From: Chthoniobacter sp. | GTDB lineage: Bacteria; Verrucomicrobiota; Verrucomicrobiia; Chthoniobacterales; Chthoniobacteraceae | Direction of reading: 5' to 3' | NCBI GenBank assembly: GCA_025351065.1 | Contig: JANXWQ010000362.1 | Span: forward strand, 1 to 5,818 | Length of the DNA: 5,818 nt | Shown: positions 1-5,818 of the stretch, piece after piece | How positions within the stretch are numbered: position 1 is the first letter of the stretch | Layout: every line of letters begins with the position of its first letter | Translations under genes and position numbers: made by a program | The notes under the pieces: generated by a model | What the model was told of the DNA's origin: nothing | What the model saw: only the letters and a program-made list of their open reading frames with translations | The model's database searches: none

Positions 1-37
1 GCCCGCGGCCAGGGAGATCAGGGCCTGTCCCAGCATC

Positions 38-1945
38 TTGCCGCCGGGCGCCCCCGCGCCCGTGCCGATGCTCGCCAAGGAAACCGCCCCGCGCGACGAG
101 GCCGCGCGCCCCGCCGCCGCGACGCCCGCGCCCGCCGCGACCGTTTCCTGGCAGCCACTCGTGCTCGATGAAACCGCCGGCAAAAAAGCCGAAAATCTCC
201 AGCGCGCCCAGGCCGCGCTCGACACTGCGCTGCTCTCCGGCAAATGGCCCGACTACCTCGACCTCCTCGACCGCGCCCTCGCCACCGAGCTGAAAAAATC
301 CGCCGGCCTCCGCGCGCCCGCCGACTACGAGCGCTTCCTCGGCAATCCGCTTTTTGCCAAAGCCCTCGTCCAGCGCACCCTGCTGCGCCAGCTTCCCAGC
401 AGCGCCCTCGCCGCCGTCACCGCCGACACCGCGCACTCCGCTTTCGCGCAGTGGCTTTTCACCACGCCCGACGCGATGGAATCCCTGCTCCTCAGCCTCA
501 AGCCCGAGGACGACGCCGCGCAGGCGCTCCACACCTGGGCCGTCCTCGCCAGCGAAGACCCGGAGGCGCGCACAAAATACCGCGAACTCGCCCTCGCCTG
601 CGCCCTCGTTTTCGACAAGCCGTTCATGCCCGAGTGGAACGGCGAGCGGCTGCAAATCCCCGCCAGCCAGCGCTACGATTTCTACAAACAGCACAACGAA
701 AAAGGCGACCTTGCCACCCACATCCACCGCCTGCCCGCCAGCGATCTCGTCTGGGTCGTGTGCGCGCCGGTGCCCGTCTCGGAGCTGGATTGGGCGCTGA
801 AAAAAATGCATCTCAAGCAGAAAAACTGGGGCTCCGCGTACGACATGGTGAAGTACGACATGGAGAAAGCCGTGACCGGCAAAATGAAGAAGCCGTATGA
901 GAGCTACACCTTCGCCGAGATTCTCGACAAAGGCGGCATCTGCGGCGACCGCTCCTACTTCGCCGCGAACACCGCACGCGCAGCCGGCATCCCCGCGGTC
1001 ATTCTCGGCGGCGACGGCAAACGCGGCGCGCACGCGTGGATCGGCTACGAATCGGACGAAGGCGAGTGGTCGTTCACCGGCCGCATGGACGGCTACAGCG
1101 CCGGGCACGGCAGCGATGCACAGACGGGCAAAGGCGTGAGCGAGCAGGAATTCATCCGCCGCGGCGACAAGCGCGAGTCCTCCGCCACGGCGCTGTTGAA
1201 AGCGCACCGCTTCATCTGGCTCGCCGCACTCCATGGCACACTCAAGGACACCGCCGCCGCCGACACCGCACTCGCTTTCGCCCTGCAAGCCAGCCCGCAC
1301 CTGCCCGCCGCGTGGGACGCGAAAATCGCCCTCTGGCGCAGCGTCCGCAAGGAAGCACCCGTCGAGGAATGGCGCGGGCTCGTCGCGCAAATGAAGCACG
1401 CCTTTGCCGACGACGCCGAGCAGCTCGCCACCGCCAAGACGCTCGAAGAAACCTACATTTTTCCCCGCCAGGACGCGAAGCTCTCGCTCCAAGAACTCAA
1501 ACACGACACCAAGAAAATCGAGCAGCCGCGCGGCAAGGACGCGGGCAAGCCCGGCGACAGCGGCTTTCTCACCGACAGCCTCCGCCGCGAAGCCGCCCTG
1601 CTCAGCAAAGCCGGCACGCCCGACGGCATCCACACGCTCTACCGCCGCGCGCTCGAGGAGCACGCGAATGACGTGGCTGTTTTCAAGGCACTCGCCAACG
1701 ACTACTTCACCGCCTTCGGCTCCGTGCCCGACGAGCAGCGCAAAGCCGTGCGCCAGATCGAGACGCAGTTCGAGCGCCGCGTGGATACCAAGGGCGGAGG
1801 CGATTACTTCGACGTGACCAGCGCCAACAGCGTCCGCAACCTCCTCATCACCATGTACCGCACTGCCGGCGACGAGCACCACGCCGCGATGCTCGAAAAA
1901 AAGAGTGGCAAAGTGGACGAGAAAGCCAAGCGCAACGCGCTGTAG
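38..1945 (+). CDS. Transglutaminase-like domain protein with helical flanks, probably 5'-truncated by the window
   Basis: The 635 residues are counted from TTG at 38, the first possible start. The frame has no stop back to base 2, and no ribosome binding site sits before TTG 38, GTG 62 or ATG 68. The real start, perhaps with a signal peptide, may therefore lie outside the window. Residues 1-37 are Ala/Pro-rich and look like a linker. The centre carries a transglutaminase-like core: Cys302 in GGICGDRS, His332 in GAHAWIGY and Asp351 in GRMDGY, in the order and spacing of the papain-like Cys-His-Asp triad. Residues 385-475 and 515-560 are Ala/Leu-rich amphipathic helices resembling TPR units. 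The tail is Lys-rich and charged. Members of this superfamily act as proteases, amidases or cross-linking enzymes, and some are inactive; the substrate here is unknown. A cell-envelope role is inference. The transglutaminase-like assignment is fairly secure; the start is not. Confidence 0.85.
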   Translation: MPPGAPAPVPMLAKETAPRDEAARPAAATPAPAATVSWQPLVLDETAGKKAENLQRAQAALDTALLSGKWPDYLDLLDRALATELKKSAGLRAPADYERFLGNPLFAKALVQRTLLRQLPSSALAAVTADTAHSAFAQWLFTTPDAMESLLLSLKPEDDAAQALHTWAVLASEDPEARTKYRELALACALVFDKPFMPEWNGERLQIPASQRYDFYKQHNEKGDLATHIHRLPASDLVWVVCAPVPVSELDWALKKMHLKQKNWGSAYDMVKYDMEKAVTGKMKKPYESYTFAEILDKGGICGDRSYFAANTARAAGIPAVILGGDGKRGAHAWIGYESDEGEWSFTGRMDGYSAGHGSDAQTGKGVSEQEFIRRGDKRESSATALLKAHRFIWLAALHGTLKDTAAADTALAFALQASPHLPAAWDAKIALWRSVRKEAPVEEWRGLVAQMKHAFADDAEQLATAKTLEETYIFPRQDAKLSLQELKHDTKKIEQPRGKDAGKPGDSGFLTDSLRREAALLSKAGTPDGIHTLYRRALEEHANDVAVFKALANDYFTAFGSVPDEQRKAVRQIETQFERRVDTKGGGDYFDVTSANSVRNLLITMYRTAGDEHHAAMLEKKSGKVDEKAKRNAL

Positions 1946-1963
1946 GCCGGCGGATACTGCTCA

Positions 1964-1985
1964 CTTTCTGTGAACGAAAGCTTTC
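1964..1985. repeat. Three alternating CTTTC/GAAAG arms around the GTG start
   Basis: CTTTC at 1964-1968, GAAAG at 1976-1980 and CTTTC at 1981-1985 can pair in two ways. The first arm can pair with the second, looping out the GTG start at 1970-1972. The second and third form a 10-base palindrome. The arms are only 5 bp and AT-rich, so any structure would be weak. It lies just after the transglutaminase-like gene. Confidence 0.25.
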
Positions 1986-2269
1986 ATCCATCTTCGATTG
2001 AGCGTCCTAGGAAAAAATGGCTCGTGGGTTGGAAGTGGTTCTGGCCGCCGGTGATTCTCAATGGGTTCTATCACACGTTGCAGACATTCGATTTCAACTA
2101 CACGGCTAACATTGAGCGAGTCTTCTCGATTCCCTACTTTGTCCTCGCCGCCATGATCGGTATGCGGCGCGGCAACCATGTCATGCTTTCCGATTTCCTA
2201 TTTCTCGTCTTCGGCGACATCGTTATCGTTACCTTGCTTTGGCATTTGAATCCCCATGTTGGCTTGTGA
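1970..2269 (+). CDS. Small Trp-rich putative membrane protein, unknown function
   Basis: I do not recognise this 99-residue protein. The start taken is GTG at 1970; no good Shine-Dalgarno sequence precedes it, and the nearest purine run (1949-1954) is 15 bases away. The N-terminal 20 residues are polar and basic. Next comes a Trp-rich patch (residues 17-27, WLVGWKWFWPP), then hydrophobic stretches at about 51-65 and 72-92 that could be two membrane helices separated by a short basic loop (MRRGNH). Base composition is about 50% GC by hand count, well below the flanking genes. Third codon positions are still about 65% GC, which favours real coding in this frame. It lies 24 bases after the transglutaminase-like gene, in the same frame, and converges on the winged-helix gene. 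It could be an acquired gene or the remnant of a larger membrane protein. The opposite-strand reading (2179-1961) lacks any family-like feature. Confidence 0.5.
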   Translation: MNESFHPSSIERPRKKWLVGWKWFWPPVILNGFYHTLQTFDFNYTANIERVFSIPYFVLAAMIGMRRGNHVMLSDFLFLVFGDIVIVTLLWHLNPHVGL

Positions 2270-2282
2270 TGCATGCAGAATC

Positions 2283-2300
2283 ACAGCGAGGCGATGCTGT
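2283..2300 (+). terminator. Weak hairpin between convergent genes, possible terminator
   Basis: ACAGC at 2283-2287 pairs with GCTGT at 2296-2300, plus one G-U pair inside, around a six-base loop. TATTCC follows on the + strand. It lies 14 bases after the small membrane protein stop and in the 42-base gap where the two transcripts converge. The stem is short and the T-run poor, so this is only a candidate. No better terminator is visible in the gap. Confidence 0.2.
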
Positions 2301-2311
2301 TATTCCGCTTC

Positions 2312-2623
2312 CTACTCCCTCCGCACGCGCTTGCTCTTCTTAACCTCGGGCCGCGGATCGAGCGCGTCGCGCAAGTCTTTCATGTAGCCGGAGTTCACGC
2401 GGAAATAGACCCGCTCCATGTCCTCCTTTTTGTAGAACCCGCTTTTGTCCGCGGTTACGTAGCCGATGCTCATCAGTCCCTGCACGCAGTCTATGAGTTC
2501 GGCAATCGGGAGATCCGCGCAGCGTTCGATCAGGTCGCTGCCGATCGTGTCGCTACTGCCAAAGCCGAGCGCTTTGATGACCGAGATTTCGGTGCCGTCG
2601 AGGTTGATTTCTCTGCTGGCCAT
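2312..2623 (-). CDS. Small putative winged-helix protein
   Basis: This gene encodes 103 residues from ATG at 2623 to TAG at 2312. The open frame extends much further upstream, but only as a shadow of the sugar mutase gene. MASREINLDG is the natural start, 32 bases after the mutase stop. The predicted order of elements is a helix at about 13-21 (ISVIKALGF), a helix at 27-37, a longer helix at 39-54 (IAELIDCVQGLMSIGYV), a polar hairpin at 57-78 with FYKKEDMERVYFRV, a short last helix, and a basic tail (KKSKRVRRE). This helix-helix-helix-wing layout is typical of winged-helix DNA-binding domains, and the basic tail would suit nucleic acid binding. I recognise no specific family. Its position as last gene behind mdh and the sugar mutase suggests co-transcription. 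A regulator or nucleoid-type role is inference. A protein-protein winged helix without DNA binding is equally possible. Confidence 0.8.
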   Translation of the reverse strand: MASREINLDGTEISVIKALGFGSSDTIGSDLIERCADLPIAELIDCVQGLMSIGYVTADKSGFYKKEDMERVYFRVNSGYMKDLRDALDPRPEVKKSKRVRRE

Positions 2624-2655
2624 GAGGTTCTTGGAAGTGGGATTGCGACGGAAAA

Positions 2656-4626
2656 TCAGGCGGAAAGGCGCTGCGCGACATCCTGCTGAACCCACGTCCA
2701 GAGCTGTTCGAGCGTTGCTTTCACGTCTGCTTTGATCGTCGCGAGTTCCGCTGCTGTAAAGGGCTTCCCGGCCTCTGGTGCGCGGCGGGCAAAGAGGTAG
2801 AACTTGATTTTCGGCTCCGTGCCAGACGGGCGTACGGCGATGCGGCGGCCATCGGCGAGGTCGATCATCAGCATCTTTTCCTTGGGGATGGTGTCGCCCT
2901 CCACGTCGGTGAAAGTATCGGTCGCAAAGTTGCGGGTGCCGCTGACTGCGCTGCCGTCGGCCACGGGCGGCGGCTGCGCGGCGTAGGACTCGACGAGCCG
3001 CTGGATTTTCGCCGCGCCGTCCGCGCCCTCGAAAGTCAGCGAGCCGTTTTTTTCCAAATAGAAACCGTAGGCCGCATAGACCTCGTCGAGCAACGCGAGG
3101 AGTGTGAGCCCGCGCGATTTTGCATACGCCGCCACCTCGGCGAAGACGACCGCCGCGCCGTTGCCGTCCTTGTCGCGGACGAAATCCGCGGCGCTGTAGC
3201 CGTAGCTCTCTTCGCCGCCGCAGACGTAGTAGCTCGACTGCGCGAGCCGCAGCGCGCGCGTCTCGGGCTCGGGCAGCGTGCGATATTTCGCACGCACTTC
3301 GGAGGGCAGCGCGGCTTCGTATTTGCCGAGCTTTTCGCCGATGTATTTGAAACCCGTGAGCGTCTCGACGCAGCGCATCCCGTGCTTCGCCGCGATGGCC
3401 TTTTGCAAATCGGTCGTCACGAAAGTTTTCACGATCACGCAGCGCGCGGCGTTGGCCGGCGTGATGACGCCCTGCTCGATGAGCTTGTTCACGCGGTAGT
3501 ACGCCATGAGCGAACCGATTTGGTTGCCGGTCAGCAATTCGAGCTGTCCGGCGGCATTGCGCACGGCCACGCCCATGCGGTCGCAATCCGGATCGGTGGC
3601 GATCACGAGATCCGCGCCGTCTTTGTCAGCGAGTTGCATGGCCATCGCCAGCGCCTCCGCGTTTTCAGGGTTCGGTGATTTCACGGTGGGGAAACGCCCG
3701 TCGGCGACTTCCTGCGCGGGCACCGTCGTGTAGCGCAAGCCGAGCCGGTCGAGCATCGGCTTGGTGATCGTGCCGCCGACCCCGTGGATCGACGTGAAGA
3801 CAATGCGCAGCCCGCTCTGCGCAGCGGCGGCAACCATCGGGCGGTCGAGGATGAGCGTCTCCAGCCGCGCCATGTAGGCATCGTCATTCGCCGCACCAAG
3901 CACCGTGCGCGTCCCCTGCTCCGCCGCGGGCAAAGGCGTGTACACATCGGACTCGATGGCGTTCACCTTCGCGATGATCCCGCCCGCGTGCGGCTCCACG
4001 ACCTGCGCGCCGTCGTTGAAATAAACCTTGCAGCCATTGTCATGCGGCGGGTTGTGGCTGGCCGTGATGACGATGCCCGCATGCGCGCCTTCATGCCGCA
4101 CGCTGAACGACAACTGCGGCGTCGAGCGCGGCCCCTCGAAGATGCACACATCGCAACCGTTCTCCGTCCCGACCCGCGCCACCAGCTCCGTGAAGTCGCG
4201 CGAAAAATGCCGCGTGTCATTTGCGACCGCGATCTTTGGCCGCCCCGGCAGCCCGCTCTGCGCAAACCACTCGCGCACGTAGGCCACCAGCCCCTGCGTG
4301 GCGCGGCTGATGTTGTAGAAATTCATCGCATTCGTGCCCACGCACGGGCGCTCCGGGCGGCCGAGCGGCTGCGGCGCACCGCGCTCGGCAGCAGTCACGA
4401 TTTTCCCAATCGTCCGCCCGCGCAGCCCGCCGGTACCAAAGGCGAGCGTCCGGTAAAAGCGGTCGTTAAGCTCATCCCACGCGCCCTTTTCCACCAGCTC
4501 GGCGATGCTCGCAGAAACCACCGGCTCCGTGCTGCGCTCGATCATCTGCGCGATGTTGCGCGCGCTGCTTTCGAGAAGCTGACCGGCGCTGACGGCCTGC
4601 TGAATACGGGTGCTGATGTCGCTCAT
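2656..4626 (-). CDS. Phosphoglucomutase/phosphomannomutase family enzyme (phospho-sugar mutase)
   Basis: This enzyme interconverts hexose 1-phosphate and 6-phosphate through a phosphoserine and a sugar bisphosphate intermediate in the cytoplasm. The usual four-domain signatures appear in order, numbered from ATG at 4626 (656 residues): FGTGGLRG at 63-70, the active-site loop TASHNP at 188-193 with Ser190 as the phosphorylated residue, the metal-binding DPDCDR at 345-350, the sugar-binding GGEESYG at 470-476, and the phosphate-binding RPSGTEPK at 599-606. All key residues are intact. The layout, including VGTNAMNFY and RATQGL near the N-terminus, resembles the PGM2/PgcA-like branch more than E. 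coli Pgm or short PMM/GlmM proteins. At 656 residues it is longer than the roughly 570-600 usual there. Glucose versus mannose preference cannot be read from sequence. GTG at 4692 would add 22 residues, but ATG 4626 starts at the normal helix (MSDISTRIQ). It probably shares a transcript with mdh, 78 bases upstream. Confidence 0.95.
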   Translation of the reverse strand: MSDISTRIQQAVSAGQLLESSARNIAQMIERSTEPVVSASIAELVEKGAWDELNDRFYRTLAFGTGGLRGRTIGKIVTAAERGAPQPLGRPERPCVGTNAMNFYNISRATQGLVAYVREWFAQSGLPGRPKIAVANDTRHFSRDFTELVARVGTENGCDVCIFEGPRSTPQLSFSVRHEGAHAGIVITASHNPPHDNGCKVYFNDGAQVVEPHAGGIIAKVNAIESDVYTPLPAAEQGTRTVLGAANDDAYMARLETLILDRPMVAAAAQSGLRIVFTSIHGVGGTITKPMLDRLGLRYTTVPAQEVADGRFPTVKSPNPENAEALAMAMQLADKDGADLVIATDPDCDRMGVAVRNAAGQLELLTGNQIGSLMAYYRVNKLIEQGVITPANAARCVIVKTFVTTDLQKAIAAKHGMRCVETLTGFKYIGEKLGKYEAALPSEVRAKYRTLPEPETRALRLAQSSYYVCGGEESYGYSAADFVRDKDGNGAAVVFAEVAAYAKSRGLTLLALLDEVYAAYGFYLEKNGSLTFEGADGAAKIQRLVESYAAQPPPVADGSAVSGTRNFATDTFTDVEGDTIPKEKMLMIDLADGRRIAVRPSGTEPKIKFYLFARRAPEAGKPFTAAELATIKADVKATLEQLWTWVQQDVAQRLSA

Positions 4627-4684
4627 ATCCCCGCACTCTAAAAGCCCGCGCGGAAATTCGGGAAGCGTCTTCTTCGCAAGGATC

Positions 4685-4699
4685 GCGGGCACCGCCCGC
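4685..4699 (-). repeat. Short perfect hairpin in the mdh-mutase gap
   Basis: GCGGGC at 4685-4690 and GCCCGC at 4694-4699 pair perfectly around a three-base loop, starting six bases after the mdh stop codon. Read in the direction of transcription there is no following T-run, so full termination is unlikely. It could stabilise the mdh 3' end or tune expression between the two genes. With only 6 bp in high-GC sequence, chance is a real alternative. Confidence 0.3.
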
Positions 4700-4704
4700 C
4701 CGGC

Positions 4705-5691
4705 TCAGCCGAGCAGTTCCGCGACCAGCGCTTTTTCTTCCGTCAGCTCGGCGATGGTGGCGTTGATGCGCGCGCGGCTGAAGTCGCCGATGGGCACCGA
4801 CTGCACGATCTCCCAGCCTCCGTCGGCACTCGTGCGAATGGGGAAGGAGGTGATGAGTCCGGGCGCGATGTCGTAGTCGCCGGTGGAGCAGACGGCGACG
4901 CTGTACCAGTCGCCTTCGCGCGTCGGCGTGGTCAGCGAGCGCACGGTATCGGCCACGGCATTGGCCGCGCTCGCGGCGCTGGAAAGGCCGCGCGCCTTGA
5001 TGATCGCCGCGCCGCGCTGCTGCACGGTCGCGATGAAGTCGCCTTGCAGCCACGCGGTGTCGGCGATGACCTCGGCGGCGGGGCGTCCGTCGATGCGAGC
5101 GTTGTAAAAGTCGGGGTACTGCGTGGCCGAATGGTTGCCCCAAATGGCGAGGTTCGTGACGCTCGTCACGTCCACGCCCGCCTTGAGCGCGAGCTGGGAT
5201 TTGGCGCGGTTTTCGTCGAGCCGCGTCATTGCGAACCAGCGCTCGGCGGGGATGCCTCGGGCGTTATTCATGGCGATGAGGCAGTTCGTATTGCACGGAT
5301 TTCCCACGACCAGCACGCGCACATCCGCTGCCGCGTTTTTCTCGATGGCCTTGCCCTGCCCGATGAAAATCTTCCCGTTGATGCCGAGCAGATCCTTCCG
5401 CTCCATGCCCGCCTTGCGCGGCACGCTGCCCACGAGCAGCGCCCAGTTCACGTCCGCGAAACCTTCGTCCAGCGAGGCCGTGGCGACGATCCCTTTGAGC
5501 AGCGGAAAAGCGCAGTCCTGCAATTCCATGACCACACCGCCGAGCGCGGGCAGCGCGGGCTCGATCTCGATGAGGTGCAAAATGACCGGCTGCTCCGGCC
5601 CGAACATCGCGCCCGAGGCGATGCGGAAAAGCAGCGAGTAACCGATCTGGCCGGCGGCTCCGGTGATGGCGATGCGAATGGGAGTTTTCAT
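4705..5691 (-). CDS. mdh: NAD-dependent malate dehydrogenase, cytosolic/Thermus type
   Basis: This enzyme oxidises malate to oxaloacetate with NAD+ in the TCA cycle and acts in the cytoplasm. The start is ATG at 5691, giving 328 residues, the normal family length; GTG or ATG codons further up add only non-conserved residues. The Rossmann dinucleotide loop is TGAAGQIGY at 10-18. An acidic residue (Glu42 in LIEIEPA) at the end of the second strand points to NAD rather than NADP. The mobile loop carries substrate arginines in [13 protein letters not shown] (Arg92, Arg98). The third arginine, Arg162, and catalytic Asp159 lie in TRLDENR, and catalytic His187 is in WGNHS. Later segments ([29 protein letters not shown]) closely follow the Thermus enzyme as I remember it. 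It is not the LDH-like bacterial type. It is the first gene of the leftward cluster. No Shine-Dalgarno sequence is visible: the bases before ATG are pyrimidine-rich (CATCTCTCCCAT). Confidence 0.97.
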   Translation of the reverse strand: MKTPIRIAITGAAGQIGYSLLFRIASGAMFGPEQPVILHLIEIEPALPALGGVVMELQDCAFPLLKGIVATASLDEGFADVNWALLVGSVPRKAGMERKDLLGINGKIFIGQGKAIEKNAAADVRVLVVGNPCNTNCLIAMNNARGIPAERWFAMTRLDENRAKSQLALKAGVDVTSVTNLAIWGNHSATQYPDFYNARIDGRPAAEVIADTAWLQGDFIATVQQRGAAIIKARGLSSAASAANAVADTVRSLTTPTREGDWYSVAVCSTGDYDIAPGLITSFPIRTSADGGWEIVQSVPIGDFSRARINATIAELTEEKALVAELLG

Positions 5692-5818
5692 ATGGGAGAG
5701 ATGTTGGGTGGGTTGGAAATTTGGGAGCGGGAGATTCCACAAATGCACGCAGGCGGCGCAATGCTTTATTCGCCGCGCGCGTCGAGCGCGCGACAGCGGG
5801 TAGGGATGGCACTCCGTG
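5692..5818 (-). promoter_or_regulatory. Leader region upstream of mdh
   Basis: The 127 bases to the window edge must hold the 5' leader of the leftward cluster, and possibly its promoter. No convincing -35/-10 pair was found. The AATAAA-like patch read leftward near 5766-5771 has no partner hexamer. The last 30 bases before the start are pyrimidine-rich and lack a Shine-Dalgarno sequence. A GC-rich inverted repeat lies at 5774-5792 and is listed separately. An ATG-started reading at 5812 runs into mdh out of frame and is not supported as a gene. Confidence 0.3.
5774..5792. repeat. GC-rich inverted repeat upstream of mdh
   Basis: CGCGCGC at 5774-5780 and GCGCGCG at 5786-5792 form a perfect 7-bp stem around the five-base loop GTCGA. 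It lies about 83 bases before the mdh start. No T-run follows on either strand, so it is not an ordinary intrinsic terminator. It could be an operator, a leader hairpin, or chance in GC-rich DNA. Confidence 0.3.

Noticed and set aside
1..59. - strand reading MLGQALISLAAG leaving the left edge, resembling a signal-peptide start
   Set aside because: It would begin inside the open frame of the transglutaminase-like gene and only about 12 codons are visible; not enough to call a gene.
1961..2179. 72-residue - strand reading opposite the small membrane protein
   Set aside because: It has no hydrophobic or domain-like pattern, and the + strand frame shows better third-position bias and membrane segments.
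2273..2689. 138-residue + strand reading opposite the winged-helix gene
   Set aside because: It is antisense to a better-supported protein and shows no recognisable organisation.
2624..3586. Long - strand reading upstream of the winged-helix gene, in its frame
   Set aside because: It is Arg-rich shadow translation of the sugar mutase gene in another frame; only the part from ATG 2623 has sensible protein character.
3784..4641. 285-residue + strand reading opposite the sugar mutase
   Set aside because: It is His/Arg-rich low-information translation antisense to a clearly real enzyme, as expected in high-GC DNA.
4627..4692. GTG start at 4692 adding 22 residues to the sugar mutase
   Set aside because: The extra residues look non-conserved, include an uncommon TTA codon, and cross the gap where a hairpin lies. 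ATG 4626 starts at a normal N-terminal helix.
5692..5748. N-terminal extension of mdh by 19 residues
   Set aside because: Family members begin a few residues before the GAAGQIGY loop; ATG 5691 gives exactly that and the extension is leader-like.
5264..5812. 182-residue - strand reading overlapping mdh from ATG 5812
   Set aside because: It runs through mdh out of frame and is Arg/Ala-rich shadow sequence.

Overview
The window is GC-rich chromosomal DNA. One sampled 60-base line of the first gene is about 68% GC. It holds five genes: two on the + strand at the left and three on the - strand at the right, meeting tail to tail near 2270-2311. No RNA genes, insertion sequences, CRISPR arrays or phage genes were seen. 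The organism cannot be fixed from this alone. High GC, a Thermus-like cytosolic-type malate dehydrogenase, an Ala/Pro-rich transglutaminase-like protein and start sites without clear Shine-Dalgarno sequences would suit a verrucomicrobial lineage such as Opitutae. That placement is inference, not a demonstrated result.

Left part (1-2269, + strand). A long protein with a transglutaminase-like Cys-His-Asp core and helical, possibly TPR-like flanks runs to 1945. Its frame is open to the left edge, so the true start may lie outside the window. After it comes a small, Trp-rich, probable two-helix membrane protein (1970-2269). It lies in a stretch of only about 50% GC and looks compositionally different from its neighbours.

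Right part (5691 down to 2312, - strand). The order is mdh (NAD-type malate dehydrogenase), a large phosphoglucomutase/phosphomannomutase-family enzyme, and a 103-residue protein that folds on paper like a winged helix. Gaps of 78 and 32 bases fit one transcription unit running leftward from the 5692-5818 leader. The two enzymes belong to central carbon metabolism: malate/oxaloacetate exchange in the TCA cycle, and the hexose-1-phosphate/hexose-6-phosphate step feeding glycogen, cell wall and glycolysis. The small protein could be a regulator co-transcribed with them, but nothing in the sequence shows its target.

Overall this is mostly an ordinary housekeeping region. The less explained pieces are the two small proteins and the architecture of the transglutaminase-like protein. 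I found no convincing evidence of a new multi-gene system.
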